Part shown: positions 26,667 to 34,717 of the stretch, piece after piece | Numbering within the stretch: position 1 is the stretch's first letter | Layout: every line of letters starts with the position of its first letter | Source of the DNA: Gammaproteobacteria bacterium | Lineage (GTDB): Bacteria > Pseudomonadota > Gammaproteobacteria > UBA6429 > Thiohalophilaceae | Length of the DNA stretch: 44,817 nt | Direction: 5' to 3' | Assembly: GCA_030594815.1 (NCBI GenBank) | Contig: JAUVEN010000009.1 | Span: 1 to 44,817, forward strand | Notes under the pieces: model-generated | Databases searched by the model: none | Seen by the model: the letters and a program-made list of their open reading frames with translations, nothing else | What the model was told of the DNA's origin: nothing | Translations under genes and position numbers: made by a program

Positions 26667-27472
26667 AACGCAAGTCTTCTTTGTTGTTGTAAAGAAATAA
26701 GCGTAGACACGGGTACAAGTTTAATGCCTTTAGCTTCTAACTCAGGCAACCACTTTTCTAAAATGGCTAAGGTAATTTTTTTAGGATGGGCTATTGCAAG
26801 AGCGGTCCCTTTTCGTTGCGCTCTTTTAATTAGTTTTCTAAGTTGCTTTTTAATAAACACTTCTGATTCTTCATGGTCAATAAAGATATCACGTTTAATA
26901 CTTTTTAAACCTTCTTCCCTTGCTATTTTTAAAGCAACACTATCACTTGTTGTTTTGCTATCAACAAAAAATAATTTTTTATCGGTCGCCACTTCACGCA
27001 TTAACCTTGTCATCCAAAGCTGACTCCTGGTTAATAAACTACCCATGTGATTATTAAATCCACTAGCATAAGGAATTGAATCAATATTTGATTCCAGAAC
27101 TTTGATGAATTTTTTTTCAGTCATACATTCTGTTAACCCACCTGGGCCTAGTTTTTTTCCACCCATTGCTTCCATTGGTAAGTGCAACATGACTTCTTTG
27201 TTTTGCGCATGAGCAATTTGAGACAACTCATTTACATGTGGTGCATGTGGCAAAAATGAATAGGTTACTGCACCGGGTAATTCAACAGCACGATGACCTG
27301 ATTTCAGACGATAACCCATGTCATCAATAATGATACTAATGGCGGGTTGATTAAAAACAAGAGTATTTGTAACGGAAGGTTCATTGGCCTGAGTAACTTC
27401 TATTACAAAAGTTAACAGGCCAATGAATAAATATCGAAATCCATTTCGGTTTTGTTGATTTCGATTTATCAC
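26642..27472 (-). CDS. yibQ: Divergent polysaccharide deacetylase family protein (YibQ-like)
   Basis: 276 residues with an N-terminal signal peptide or anchor (FRYLFIGLLTFVIEVTQA). The YibQ/DUF610 divergent deacetylase motifs are visible: AISIIIDDMGYRLKSGHRAVELPGAVTYSFLPHAPH, EVMLHLPMEAMGGKKLGPGGLTECM, YASGFNNHMGSLLTRS and LFFVDSKTTSDSVALKIAREEG. The NNHMGS histidine and the DD pair match the metal-binding positions of the superfamily. It is envelope-located and follows ctpA by 14 bases in the gpmI-envC-ctpA-yibQ run. Substrate not established. Confidence 0.9.
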   Translation of the reverse strand: MINRNQQNRNGFRYLFIGLLTFVIEVTQANEPSVTNTLVFNQPAISIIIDDMGYRLKSGHRAVELPGAVTYSFLPHAPHVNELSQIAHAQNKEVMLHLPMEAMGGKKLGPGGLTECMTEKKFIKVLESNIDSIPYASGFNNHMGSLLTRSQLWMTRLMREVATDKKLFFVDSKTTSDSVALKIAREEGLKSIKRDIFIDHEESEVFIKKQLRKLIKRAQRKGTALAIAHPKKITLAILEKWLPELEAKGIKLVPVSTLISLQQQRRLALWKKPALN

Positions 27473-27486
27473 TATTTTAAAAGAAA

Positions 27487-28824
27487 TTATCTTTGCAGGC
27501 TTTTAACTAAGCTAAGGCCTTTTAATAAGTTTAATGCTTCATATAAAGCATAGTCTTCTTTTGCTAATACCAGCTTGTTGTCCTTATCTTTGCTGTCTTT
27601 TTTACTGGTATTTTCTTCTTCCTCACCATCACCATTTGCCAGATGACGTGATAAATCTTTTTCTTTCGTTTGTTTAAAACCGTTATCTTCTTTTTTCGTT
27701 ACTTGTACATCATCAAGCTCGATATCTGGTGTAATACCTTTTGCCTGAATAGATGTACCGTCTGGTGTGTAATAACGTGCTGTTGTCAATTTGAGTGCGC
27801 TGCCATTACCTAAAGGAACTACTGTTTGTACAGACGCTTTACCAAATGATTGCGTCCCCATAATAATGGCACGCTTATGATCCTGTAAGGCACCGGCTAC
27901 AATTTCAGAAGCAGAAGCTGAACCGCCATTTATCAATACAACAATGGGGGCATCATTTAATAAATCCATACCCTTAGCACTGTGTGTCATGGTATTAGAT
28001 TCATCACGACCTTTAATACTAACGACAACACCACTTTCTAAAAAGGCATCTGAAACTTCTACCGCGGCATTTAATAACCCACCCGGGTTATTACGTAAAT
28101 CCAGAACTAAACCTTTAAGATCTTTTCTGTTGTTTGCTTTTTTCAACTTGGAAATAGCTTTGCGTAAATCAGAACCGGTACGTTCCTGGAAAGCAGAAAT
28201 ACGGATATAACCAAAACCTTTAGCTAATGTTTTACTGCGTACACTTTTAACTTTAATGATAGCGCGGGTAATTGTAATCTTAAGTGGCTTATCTGCACCT
28301 TCACGAATGATTGTTAACAAGATATCTGTCTTCGGTTTGCCGCGCATGATCTTAACAGCGTCTTCCAAACTCATACCTTTTACATTCTTATCATCCAGAC
28401 GAATAATTAAATCACCTGATTTAACACCTGCTCTGTCTGCTGGTGTTTCGTCGATAGGAGAAATAACTTTTACAAAGCCTTCTTCCATTCCAACAACAAT
28501 ACCTAAGCCACCAAACTCGCCACTGGTGCCTTCGCGTAAATCGGTAAATGCCTTCTTATCTAAATAAGCTGAATGAGGATCCAGACCACTAAGCAATCCA
28601 CGGATTGCATTTTCAAGCAGTACTTTATCTTCTACTTCTTCAACATAATTCTGTTTGATTTTTCCAAAAACCTCACTTAAAGAACGAATGTCTTCAAGTG
28701 GAATTGATTCTGCTGAAAATCTTGAGTTTCTCTTTTCAGCTAAAACACCCTGCCCAATTGCCAGCATGACGCCCAGCATCAGCCCTAAACCAAGAATAAG
28801 TGTATTACGTGTCATGCTTTTCAT
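27487..28824 (-). CDS. ctpA: C-terminal processing peptidase (S41, CtpA-like)
   Basis: 445 residues with an N-terminal signal anchor (NTLILGLGLMLGVMLAIGQGVLA). A PDZ domain (~90-175: GEFGGLGIVVGMEEGFVKVISPIDETPADRAGVKSGDLIIRLD) precedes the S41 serine protease: GLVLDLRNNPGGLLNAAVEVSDAFL, then NGGSASASEIVAGALQDH with the catalytic serine and TQSFGKASVQTVVPL with the lysine of the Ser-Lys dyad. It processes or degrades periplasmic and cell-wall proteins, probably including peptidoglycan hydrolases, which suits its place next to envC. A linker near 375-420 (TKKEDNGFKQTKEKDL...) is low-complexity and charged. Confidence 0.95.
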   Translation of the reverse strand: MKSMTRNTLILGLGLMLGVMLAIGQGVLAEKRNSRFSAESIPLEDIRSLSEVFGKIKQNYVEEVEDKVLLENAIRGLLSGLDPHSAYLDKKAFTDLREGTSGEFGGLGIVVGMEEGFVKVISPIDETPADRAGVKSGDLIIRLDDKNVKGMSLEDAVKIMRGKPKTDILLTIIREGADKPLKITITRAIIKVKSVRSKTLAKGFGYIRISAFQERTGSDLRKAISKLKKANNRKDLKGLVLDLRNNPGGLLNAAVEVSDAFLESGVVVSIKGRDESNTMTHSAKGMDLLNDAPIVVLINGGSASASEIVAGALQDHKRAIIMGTQSFGKASVQTVVPLGNGSALKLTTARYYTPDGTSIQAKGITPDIELDDVQVTKKEDNGFKQTKEKDLSRHLANGDGEEEENTSKKDSKDKDNKLVLAKEDYALYEALNLLKGLSLVKSLQR

Positions 28825-28863
28825 TTACTGTCCTTTATCCTAAAACTCATCTATTAATTTATT

Positions 28864-28942
28864 CCCTCCCCTTCTAGGGGAGGGTTAGGGAGGGGTAATT
28901 TAAAATATCACCGCCCCCTAACCCCCTCCCTGAGGGAGGGGG
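28864..28942. repeat. G-quadruplex-capable MITE-like repeat, copy 2
   Basis: Same architecture as 25989-26069. Hairpin 1 is CCCTCCCC/GGGGAGGG from 28864, linker TAATTTAAAATATCA, hairpin 2 CCCCCTCCC/GGGAGGGGG to 28942. The plus strand at 28877-28895 reads GGGG-A-GGG-TTA-GGG-A-GGGG. It lies inside the envC-ctpA gap. Confidence 0.85.
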
Positions 28943-29058
28943 ATAAAACTAAAATATTAACTAATCGGAACCTACTATTTACAATGCTCCTAATACTTTT
29001 AGCCAAAGTATCACATAATCTTGCTGATTTTAAAGTAAAATCAATAACTTGCCGCACA

Positions 29059-29091
29059 AACGACAGTAATTTTCTCAAATTTACTGTCGTT
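29059..29091. repeat. Hairpin in the envC-ctpA gap
   Basis: AACGACAGTAA (29059-29069) and TTACTGTCGTT (29081-29091) form an 11-bp perfect stem. The following bases to about 29150, read on the minus strand, resemble the common GAGATTGC...CACGC repeat also seen at 42989-43024. This repeat DNA makes up the rest of the 420-base gap; I see no gene in it. Confidence 0.6.
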
Positions 29092-29155
29092 GCGCCCCCT
29101 AACAACGTGACAAGTGCCCTTGGGGGTGACAAAGCGTGGCAATCTCATCGGTCTT

Positions 29156-29225
29156 AGGGGTCGGAGTCAAACTAAAGAAAAATATTAAAACTAACACTTA
29201 TATTGATAGTTTGACTCCGACCCCT
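29156..29225. repeat. Perfect 19-bp inverted repeat (small MITE-like element)
   Basis: AGGGGTCGGAGTCAAACTA at 29156-29174 is exactly complementary to 29207-29225, with a 32-base AT-rich loop. The arm type (GGGGTCGGAGTCAAACT) recalls palindromes associated with Y1/RAYT transposases in other proteobacteria. Located 20 bases downstream of the envC stop, where its transcript could also act as a 3' hairpin. Confidence 0.85.
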
Positions 29226-29244
29226 TGCCTAATAACCGAAAAAC

Positions 29245-30447
29245 TCAGCCCCGACACCACTTTACCGGATTACTCGGCTGTCCTTTCACCCGCACTTCAA
29301 AATACAAACCACTTTTCAGCTGACCACCACTGCGACCTACTGTTGCGATTACCTCGCCTTCTTCGACCCAATCGCCTGTCTCTTTATATAAGGCCTGGTT
29401 GTAGCCATATAAAGTCATGTAACCGTCACCATGATCAATAATAACCAGCATGCCATAACCTCGTAACCAATCGGCATAGGCCACTCGGCCATGCGAAATG
29501 GCTTTCACTTCTTTGCCTTCTGCACTTGGAATAAGTACTCCATTCCATTTTAAATTTGCAGCCTGGCGCGATTTACCAAAAATCCGTTTAACCTTGCCCT
29601 TCACCGGCCACTTTAATCGACCTCGCCTTTTGCCAAAGGTTTCACGTTTGTCTATTTCCGTTAACATCGATGGCATGATGTTGCGAATTTCTTTTAATAG
29701 TTGTTGTAATAATTGTTCATCTGCAACCATTTTTTTCAAGCGGCTGCCTTGATTAGCAATATCCTTTGCCATTTTTTTTACAATGATAGAACGATCAATA
29801 AAGTCATCTTCTAATTTTTGTTTTTCAACTTGCTGTTGTTTTCGTGATGTCTTTAATTCAGCAGATTTTACTTTTACTTGTGCAGTTAATTGATCAAGTT
29901 TTTTAATTGTTACCACTGCTTCATCAATATGATGACTACGTGCTTTATGAAAATAATCGTAGTACGTTAACGTTCTACCAATGGCTGCAGGATTTTCCTG
30001 GTTTAAAAGTAACTTTAGATATTCTTGCTGACCTATCATGTAAGCCGCTCGAATTTGTTGACTTAAAATATTGCGTTGACTTGCAAGTTTATTTCGGGTT
30101 TTTCGTTGTTGTTTTTTTAATTTTTTTAATTCACGGTTTTGTTTACGCAAATGACGGTTTATTTTTTTTAAGATATAAGCTCGTTCACCAATACGAACTT
30201 CAATATCTTTTAAAAATTTAGATGCAAAATCTTTTTCTTGCTGTTTTTTTTCAATCTTTTGACGTAGATCACCCATACGCTGGCGTAACTTTTCAAGCTC
30301 TTGTTTTTTTTCCTGGCGCTGGTTGTAATCCAGGCCAGAATCGAAATCATCATCAGCCTGTATAGAAGGGTTAAATGAAAGAAAAAGAAAAGAAGAAAGG
30401 TAAAAAAAATCTCTGAATGATTTTATTCGCTCAGAGGTTAATCTCAT
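29245..30447 (-). CDS. envC: Murein hydrolase activator EnvC-like (coiled coil plus degenerate LytM)
   Basis: 400 residues. A signal peptide (FFYLSSFLFLSFNPSIQA) is followed by a long lysine/glutamine-rich coiled coil (about 40-255), then a LytM/M23 domain (~275-400). The zinc ligands of active LytM enzymes are missing: WNGVLI stands for the first HxxxD, HGDGYMTLYGYNQ and GLYFEVR lack the later histidines. This is the pattern of EnvC, which does not cut peptidoglycan but activates amidases AmiA/AmiB at the septum. Its start overlaps the gpmI stop by one base. Confidence 0.93.
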   Translation of the reverse strand: MRLTSERIKSFRDFFYLSSFLFLSFNPSIQADDDFDSGLDYNQRQEKKQELEKLRQRMGDLRQKIEKKQQEKDFASKFLKDIEVRIGERAYILKKINRHLRKQNRELKKLKKQQRKTRNKLASQRNILSQQIRAAYMIGQQEYLKLLLNQENPAAIGRTLTYYDYFHKARSHHIDEAVVTIKKLDQLTAQVKVKSAELKTSRKQQQVEKQKLEDDFIDRSIIVKKMAKDIANQGSRLKKMVADEQLLQQLLKEIRNIMPSMLTEIDKRETFGKRRGRLKWPVKGKVKRIFGKSRQAANLKWNGVLIPSAEGKEVKAISHGRVAYADWLRGYGMLVIIDHGDGYMTLYGYNQALYKETGDWVEEGEVIATVGRSGGQLKSGLYFEVRVKGQPSNPVKWCRG

Positions 30448-32018
30448 TATATGAGGCTCGGTTGATTTTCATTTTCAACTGGACCAATCAAGGAACGACC
30501 TGTCATTTCAACCGGTTGTTCTATGCCCATTAAATAAAGCATCGTTGGTGCAACGTCAGATAAAGCACCGGTACTTTCCATTTTTGCTTCTCGTCCAAAA
30601 TAAACAAACGGCACAGGATTAGTAGTGTGTGCAGTATGCGGTTGGCCTGTTTCTTTATTAAACATCATTTCGGCATTGCCGTGATCGGCCGTCACTAACA
30701 TCTCACCACCGGCTTTTTCAATTGATACAAGTAAGCGTGCTAAACAATCATCAAGGGTTTCAATGGCCTTAACGGCTGCATCAAAGTTACCACTGTGTCC
30801 AACCATATCTGCGTTGGCATAGTTGCAAATAATAACGTCGTATTTTCCGCTTTCCATTGCTTCAATCATGTTGTCTGTTAACTTAATGGCACTCATTTCT
30901 GGTTGCTGATCATAGGTTGCAACATCAGGTGACGGAATCAAAATACGGTCTTCAAACTCAAACGGTTCTTCACGTCCACCATTAAAGAAAAAAGTGACGT
31001 GTGCATATTTTTCTGTTTCTGCAATACGTAATTGGTGCATACCCAATTTTGAAATGTAATCACCAAAGACATTGGTTAAACGTTCGGCTGGATAAGCAAC
31101 CGGAATATCGTAATCAGAATGATATTCAGTAAGGCTGGTGAAGCTACCTAATTTTAATTCTCGTTTACGTTTAAATGCATCAAAGTCACTTTCAATAAAG
31201 GGACGTGTGATTTGGCGTGCACGATCTGAACGGTAATTCATGAAAATGACGACATCACCATCCTCTACTGTTACCGTTTTTTTACCTTCAGGCACAATGG
31301 CGGTGGCTTTAACAAATTCATCCGTCTCACCACGCTCATAAGCATTTTCCAAAGCAGCTAGTGCCGAATCAGCCTCAAATTCACCTTTACCTTCTGTAAT
31401 AAGATCGTAGGCACTTTCGATTCGAGGCCAGCGATGGTCTCGATCCATGGCGTAATAACGGCCAATGACGGAAGCAAAACGACCTACGCCCAATTCTGCA
31501 AATTTTTCCTGCATCGCTTCAATAGATTCTTTGGCACTTTTTGGCGGGGTATCACGGCCATCAAGAAATGCATGCAAATACAGCTTTTCTACACCTTGAT
31601 CCACCGCAAGCTGACACATGGCATGAATGTGACCTTCGTGACTGTGCACACCACCTGTGGAGAGTAATCCCAGGATATGTACCGCTTTATTGTTTTCTTT
31701 CGCGATGGTGACCGATTCAATTAAAGTGTCATTACTAAAGAATGAGCCCGTCTTTATCGAACGGCTGACCCGGGTATATTCCTGATAAACCACCCGACCA
31801 GCACCAAGGTTTAAATGACCAACTTCTGAGTTACCCATTTGCTCAGCAGGTAAGCCCACTTCAGCACCTGAACCCTTAATATAGGTGTGAGGATGTTCAT
31901 TCCACAACTTATCCCAGGTGGGTTTATGCGCTGCGGCAATGGCGTTGCCCTCAATTTCTTCAGAATGGCCAAAACCATCCAAAATGACTAGAACAATTGG
32001 CTTTAAATTCAATGACAT
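30447..32018 (-). CDS. gpmI: 2,3-bisphosphoglycerate-independent phosphoglycerate mutase
   Basis: 523 residues (usual ~510). Alkaline-phosphatase-fold mutase: [12 protein letters not shown] (first metal Asp), [20 protein letters not shown] with the phosphorylated serine, [37 protein letters not shown] and [10 protein letters not shown] (Mn ligands). It interconverts 3- and 2-phosphoglycerate in glycolysis and gluconeogenesis, in line with the PPi-PFK elsewhere in the window. First gene of the gpmI-envC run, divergent from the ArsR gene. Confidence 0.97.
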   Translation of the reverse strand: MSLNLKPIVLVILDGFGHSEEIEGNAIAAAHKPTWDKLWNEHPHTYIKGSGAEVGLPAEQMGNSEVGHLNLGAGRVVYQEYTRVSRSIKTGSFFSNDTLIESVTIAKENNKAVHILGLLSTGGVHSHEGHIHAMCQLAVDQGVEKLYLHAFLDGRDTPPKSAKESIEAMQEKFAELGVGRFASVIGRYYAMDRDHRWPRIESAYDLITEGKGEFEADSALAALENAYERGETDEFVKATAIVPEGKKTVTVEDGDVVIFMNYRSDRARQITRPFIESDFDAFKRKRELKLGSFTSLTEYHSDYDIPVAYPAERLTNVFGDYISKLGMHQLRIAETEKYAHVTFFFNGGREEPFEFEDRILIPSPDVATYDQQPEMSAIKLTDNMIEAMESGKYDVIICNYANADMVGHSGNFDAAVKAIETLDDCLARLLVSIEKAGGEMLVTADHGNAEMMFNKETGQPHTAHTTNPVPFVYFGREAKMESTGALSDVAPTMLYLMGIEQPVEMTGRSLIGPVENENQPSLI

Positions 32019-32109
32019 AGCTATATACTTACTTTTTTACCACTAATAAAATCTTAGACTAATTCTAATATGATGCTGATTAAGACGCTAGGATACCGAT
32101 TTTATGACA

Positions 32110-32125
32110 TGAATAGAAGAATTCA
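32110..32125. promoter_or_regulatory. Possible operator dyad between gpmI and the ArsR-type gene
   Basis: TGAAT-AGAAGA-ATTCA is a short inverted repeat in the 241-base divergent region. A second small dyad is AGAG-CAGA-CTCT (32187-32198). Either could be a site for the ArsR-type regulator, but the half-sites are short and this is a guess. Confidence 0.25.
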
Positions 32126-32259
32126 CTTAAATATTAATTAACCCTTCTCAAACGGTAGATTATTGTATATTGTTTTACTAATAAAGAGCAGACTCTGTAC
32201 TATTAATAACAGCGTTTATAGCCAATAATAAAACATACTAACTTTGGGGATTTCCAGCA

Positions 32260-32595
32260 ATGGATGGACTAGCTATGACAGAAACACCAATACAGTCATT
32301 AATTACAAAGGATGAAGATATTGAACGTGCCTCACGCTCGCTCAAAGCAATGTCACACCCTTTACGCTTAAAAATACTTTGCACACTTGGAGACAGGGAA
32401 ATTAGTGTTCAGGATATTGTTGAACATGTAGGGACATCGCAAAGTAATATTTCTCAACATTTAGCTATTTTACGTGACAAAGGTATTCTATTTTCACGTA
32501 AAGATGCCAATCGTGTGTATTACAAAGTAGGTGACAGTAGAACATTGGCATTAATTGATATGATGCGCGACGTTTTTTGTACTGCGGAACTTTAA
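32260..32595 (+). CDS. ArsR-family repressor, BigR/SqrR/YgaV-like (probable persulfide sensor)
   Basis: 111 residues. Winged helix: AMSHPLRLKILCTLGDREISVQDIVEHVGTSQSNISQHLAILRDKGILFSRKDANRVYYKV. It has exactly two cysteines: one in KILC (helix 2) and one near the C-terminus in RDVFCTAEL (last helix). That is where BigR, SqrR and YgaV carry the pair that forms an intramolecular polysulfide bridge in response to sulfane sulfur. No CVC-type metal site is seen. The start at 32260 has TTGGGGA nine bases upstream; ATG 32275 is an alternative. It is followed by a DUF2892 gene, as ygaV is by the rhodanese/DUF2892 gene ygaP in E. coli. Confidence 0.88.
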   Translation: MDGLAMTETPIQSLITKDEDIERASRSLKAMSHPLRLKILCTLGDREISVQDIVEHVGTSQSNISQHLAILRDKGILFSRKDANRVYYKVGDSRTLALIDMMRDVFCTAEL

Positions 32596-32671
32596 AATTT
32601 ATTATTTGCCCACATGTAGAACACATCGTGAGCAATCACTAAAATATTAACTAATATAGAAGGTTGTAACT

Positions 32672-32887
32672 ATGTCTATTACTCGTAAAATCCGTATCAT
32701 GGCTGGTTTTGTCGTTTTACTTTCATTGGCACTTGGTGTTGAAGCAAGCCCAATCTTTCAAAATGTAAACTGGTTATGGTTAACAGCTTTTGCAGGATTT
32801 AATTTATTCCAAAGCGGTATTACTGGTTTTTGTTTACCTGAAATCGTTTTAAAGAAATTCGGTAAAGAGTGTGATTCCTGCTCTTAA
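32672..32887 (+). CDS. DUF2892 small inner-membrane protein
   Basis: 71 residues with two membrane helices (IMAGFVVLLSLALGVEA and WLWLTAFAGFNLFQSGITGF) and the DUF2892 signature GxNLFQSGITGFCLPEIVLKKFG. The tail CDSC adds a cysteine pair. It matches the C-terminal membrane part of YgaP, here as a free-standing protein. AAGG lies eight bases before the ATG. It pairs with the ArsR gene and is closed off by a terminator at 32918. Confidence 0.88.
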   Translation: MSITRKIRIMAGFVVLLSLALGVEASPIFQNVNWLWLTAFAGFNLFQSGITGFCLPEIVLKKFGKECDSCS

Positions 32888-32917
32888 GCTTTACCCTTAT
32901 TTCTAAAATATAATATT

Positions 32918-32950
32918 ACCCGTGGTTATTTTAATAATCGCGGGTTTTTA
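32918..32950 (+). terminator. Terminator after the ArsR-DUF2892 pair
   Basis: ACCCGTGGTTATT (32918-32930) pairs imperfectly with AATAATCGCGGGT (32933-32945), followed by TTTTTA. It separates the ArsR/DUF2892 pair from the rhodanese-grxC-trxC-secB-gpsA run. Confidence 0.7.
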
Positions 32951-32982
32951 ATTCTACATACTCATTAAATTGCGAAAATATC

Positions 32983-33408
32983 ATGGATCAACTTATTACC
33001 TTTTCCAGCAATAACACAATGCTTGTTGTTGCCATTGTTATCGTTTCTCTTATGCTGATTCACAGCCTGCTAGGTGAAAAATTACGTGGTTATAGTTCAG
33101 TCACACCTGCACAAAGTACACAAATGATTAACCGGGATGATGCCCTGATTCTTGATGTACGCGAGAATAATGAATATAGCGAAGGTCATATTCTTAACTC
33201 ATTACATATTCCTCTTTCAAGTTTGAAAACACGTATGAAAGACATTGAGAAACATAAATCAAAAAAAGTGATAATCGCCTGCCGCTCTGGTCACCGTTCA
33301 TCACAAGCCTGCGCAAATTTAAAGAAACAAGGCTTTGAACAAGTCTTTAATTTAAGCGGCGGCGTAATGGCATGGGAAAGTGCCAACTTACCTTTAGTAA
33401 AAAAATAA
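32983..33408 (+). CDS. yibN: Membrane-anchored rhodanese-like protein (YibN)
   Basis: 141 residues: an N-terminal membrane helix (MLVVAIVIVSLMLIHSLL) then one rhodanese domain (ALILDVRENNEYSEGHILNSLHIPLSSL) with the catalytic cysteine in IIACRSGHRSSQA and the closing LSGGVMAWESANLPL. It transfers sulfane sulfur or binds a persulfide at the cytoplasmic face. It is the yibN position in the conserved yibN-grxC-secB-gpsA order. With the ArsR/DUF2892 pair directly upstream, all three parts of an E. coli ygaVP-like system are adjacent, though on separate chains. Confidence 0.92.
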   Translation: MDQLITFSSNNTMLVVAIVIVSLMLIHSLLGEKLRGYSSVTPAQSTQMINRDDALILDVRENNEYSEGHILNSLHIPLSSLKTRMKDIEKHKSKKVIIACRSGHRSSQACANLKKQGFEQVFNLSGGVMAWESANLPLVKK

Positions 33409-33484
33409 ACTAATAGTAAAAAAATAGACTAGAGCAAGAAATCACATCCTTATTGTTTAATATAATTTATAGAGATCATTTGAT

Positions 33485-33739
33485 ATGCCTAAAGTAGAAA
33501 TTTTCTGTACACCACACTGTCCATATTGCGTTCGTGCTAAAAATTTACTCGAAAGCAAAAATGTTGAATATGAAGATATTCGTGTTGATCAATTACCTGA
33601 ACGTCATGATGAAATGATTAAACGTAGCAACCGTACTTCCGTCCCACAAATATTTATTGATGACTATCATGTTGGTGGTTGTGATGATTTGTTTGATCTT
33701 GAAGCTGAAGGTACTCTTGATTCACGTTTGGGATTATAA
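33485..33739 (+). CDS. grxC: Glutaredoxin 3
   Basis: 84 residues (E. coli 83). The dithiol active site is CPYC in IFCTPHCPYCVRAKNLLESK, with the cis-proline region RTSVPQIFIDDYHVGGCDDLFDLEAEG. It reduces glutathione-mixed disulfides and supports ribonucleotide reductase. Preceded by rhodanese and followed 16 bases later by trxC. Confidence 0.96.
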   Translation: MPKVEIFCTPHCPYCVRAKNLLESKNVEYEDIRVDQLPERHDEMIKRSNRTSVPQIFIDDYHVGGCDDLFDLEAEGTLDSRLGL

Positions 33740-33755
33740 GTGAACTAGGTTAATC

Positions 33756-34202
33756 ATGAGCGAAAACATTCATATCGTTTGTCCACATTGCAACAGCATT
33801 AATCGTCTACCAACAGAAAAAATTTCTGCTGGTGATGAATCAGCAAAGTGCGGTAAATGTAAAGCAGCATTATTTACCGGTGAAGTACTCGAACTCAACG
33901 CGGGTAATTTCAGCAAGCATACATCACGAAACGATATTCCGGTTCTTGTTGATTTTTGGGCACCCTGGTGTGGTCCCTGTAAAATGATGGCACCCATTTT
34001 TGCTCAGGCTGCTCAGCAATTGCAACCCACTATTCGAGTAGCAAAAGTTGATACTGAAGCTGAACAACAACTCGCCGCACAATTTCAAATACGCAGTATC
34101 CCAACGCTCGCTATTTTTAAAAATGGAAAAGAAATTGCGCGTACCGCAGGCGCGATGGATTTACAAAATCTTATTAACTGGGTTAAACAAAACTCTGCTT
34201 AA
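33756..34202 (+). CDS. trxC: Thioredoxin 2 (TrxC, zinc-binding N-terminus)
   Basis: 148 residues. The N-terminal zinc ribbon is CPHC (near residue 9) and CGKC (near residue 32). The thioredoxin domain has VDFWAPWCGPCKMMAP and the cis-Pro loop IRSIPTLAIFKNGKE. TrxC is typically induced by oxidative stress and its zinc site can respond to oxidants. Its insertion between grxC and secB is an addition to the enterobacterial operon order and clusters thiol functions together. Confidence 0.95.
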   Translation: MSENIHIVCPHCNSINRLPTEKISAGDESAKCGKCKAALFTGEVLELNAGNFSKHTSRNDIPVLVDFWAPWCGPCKMMAPIFAQAAQQLQPTIRVAKVDTEAEQQLAAQFQIRSIPTLAIFKNGKEIARTAGAMDLQNLINWVKQNSA

Positions 34203-34243
34203 TAACACTATTTAAACCTGTTAAATTCTAATCTGGAATAAAA

Positions 34244-34714
34244 ATGTCTGATACAAAAGAAGCAACTGAAGAACAAAGCAAAGAACCTCATTTCTCAATC
34301 GAAAAAATTTATTTAAAAGACGTTTCATTTGAATCACCGGCTGCACCAGCTGTTTTTACAGACGAATGGAGTCCTGAAATTAATATGGATCTTAATTCAC
34401 ATGGCCAGCCTATTGATAAAAACATCTTTGAAGTTGAATTAAGTCTTACCGTTACTGCAAAAAATAAAGATAAAACAGCTTTTTTAGTTGAAATAAAACA
34501 GTGTGGAATCTTTTCCATTGCGAATATGGATGAAGAAAATTTAAATGGTATGTTAGGTAGCTTCTGCCCGAATATTTTATTTCCTTATGCTCGTGAAGCC
34601 ATTTCTGATCTTGTAACAAAAGGTGGATTTCCACAGTTACTACTTGCACCGGTTAATTTTGATGCCATCTATGCTCAACATATACAAAATAATGAAGGCG
34701 CAACAATTAACTAA
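34244..34714 (+). CDS. secB: Protein-export chaperone SecB
   Basis: 156 residues (E. coli 155), acidic. Signatures: HFSIEKIYLKDVSFESPAAPAVF, DKNIFEVELSLTVTAK, FLVEIKQCGIFSI and LFPYAREAISDLVTKGGFPQLLLAPVNFDAIYAQ. The tetrameric chaperone keeps preproteins unfolded and hands them to SecA. It is followed three bases later by gpsA, so the two are coupled. Confidence 0.97.
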   Translation: MSDTKEATEEQSKEPHFSIEKIYLKDVSFESPAAPAVFTDEWSPEINMDLNSHGQPIDKNIFEVELSLTVTAKNKDKTAFLVEIKQCGIFSIANMDEENLNGMLGSFCPNILFPYAREAISDLVTKGGFPQLLLAPVNFDAIYAQHIQNNEGATIN

Positions 34715-34717
34715 TCC

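Noticed and set aside
28908-29441. Short ORFs over the envC-ctpA gap on both strands
   Set aside because: They run across palindromic repeats or are antisense to envC and have no recognisable protein features.
29245-30447. EnvC as an active M23 endopeptidase
   Set aside because: The zinc-binding histidines of active LytM domains are replaced (WNGVLI, GYMTLYGYN, GLYFEVR), so it is read as a non-catalytic activator.
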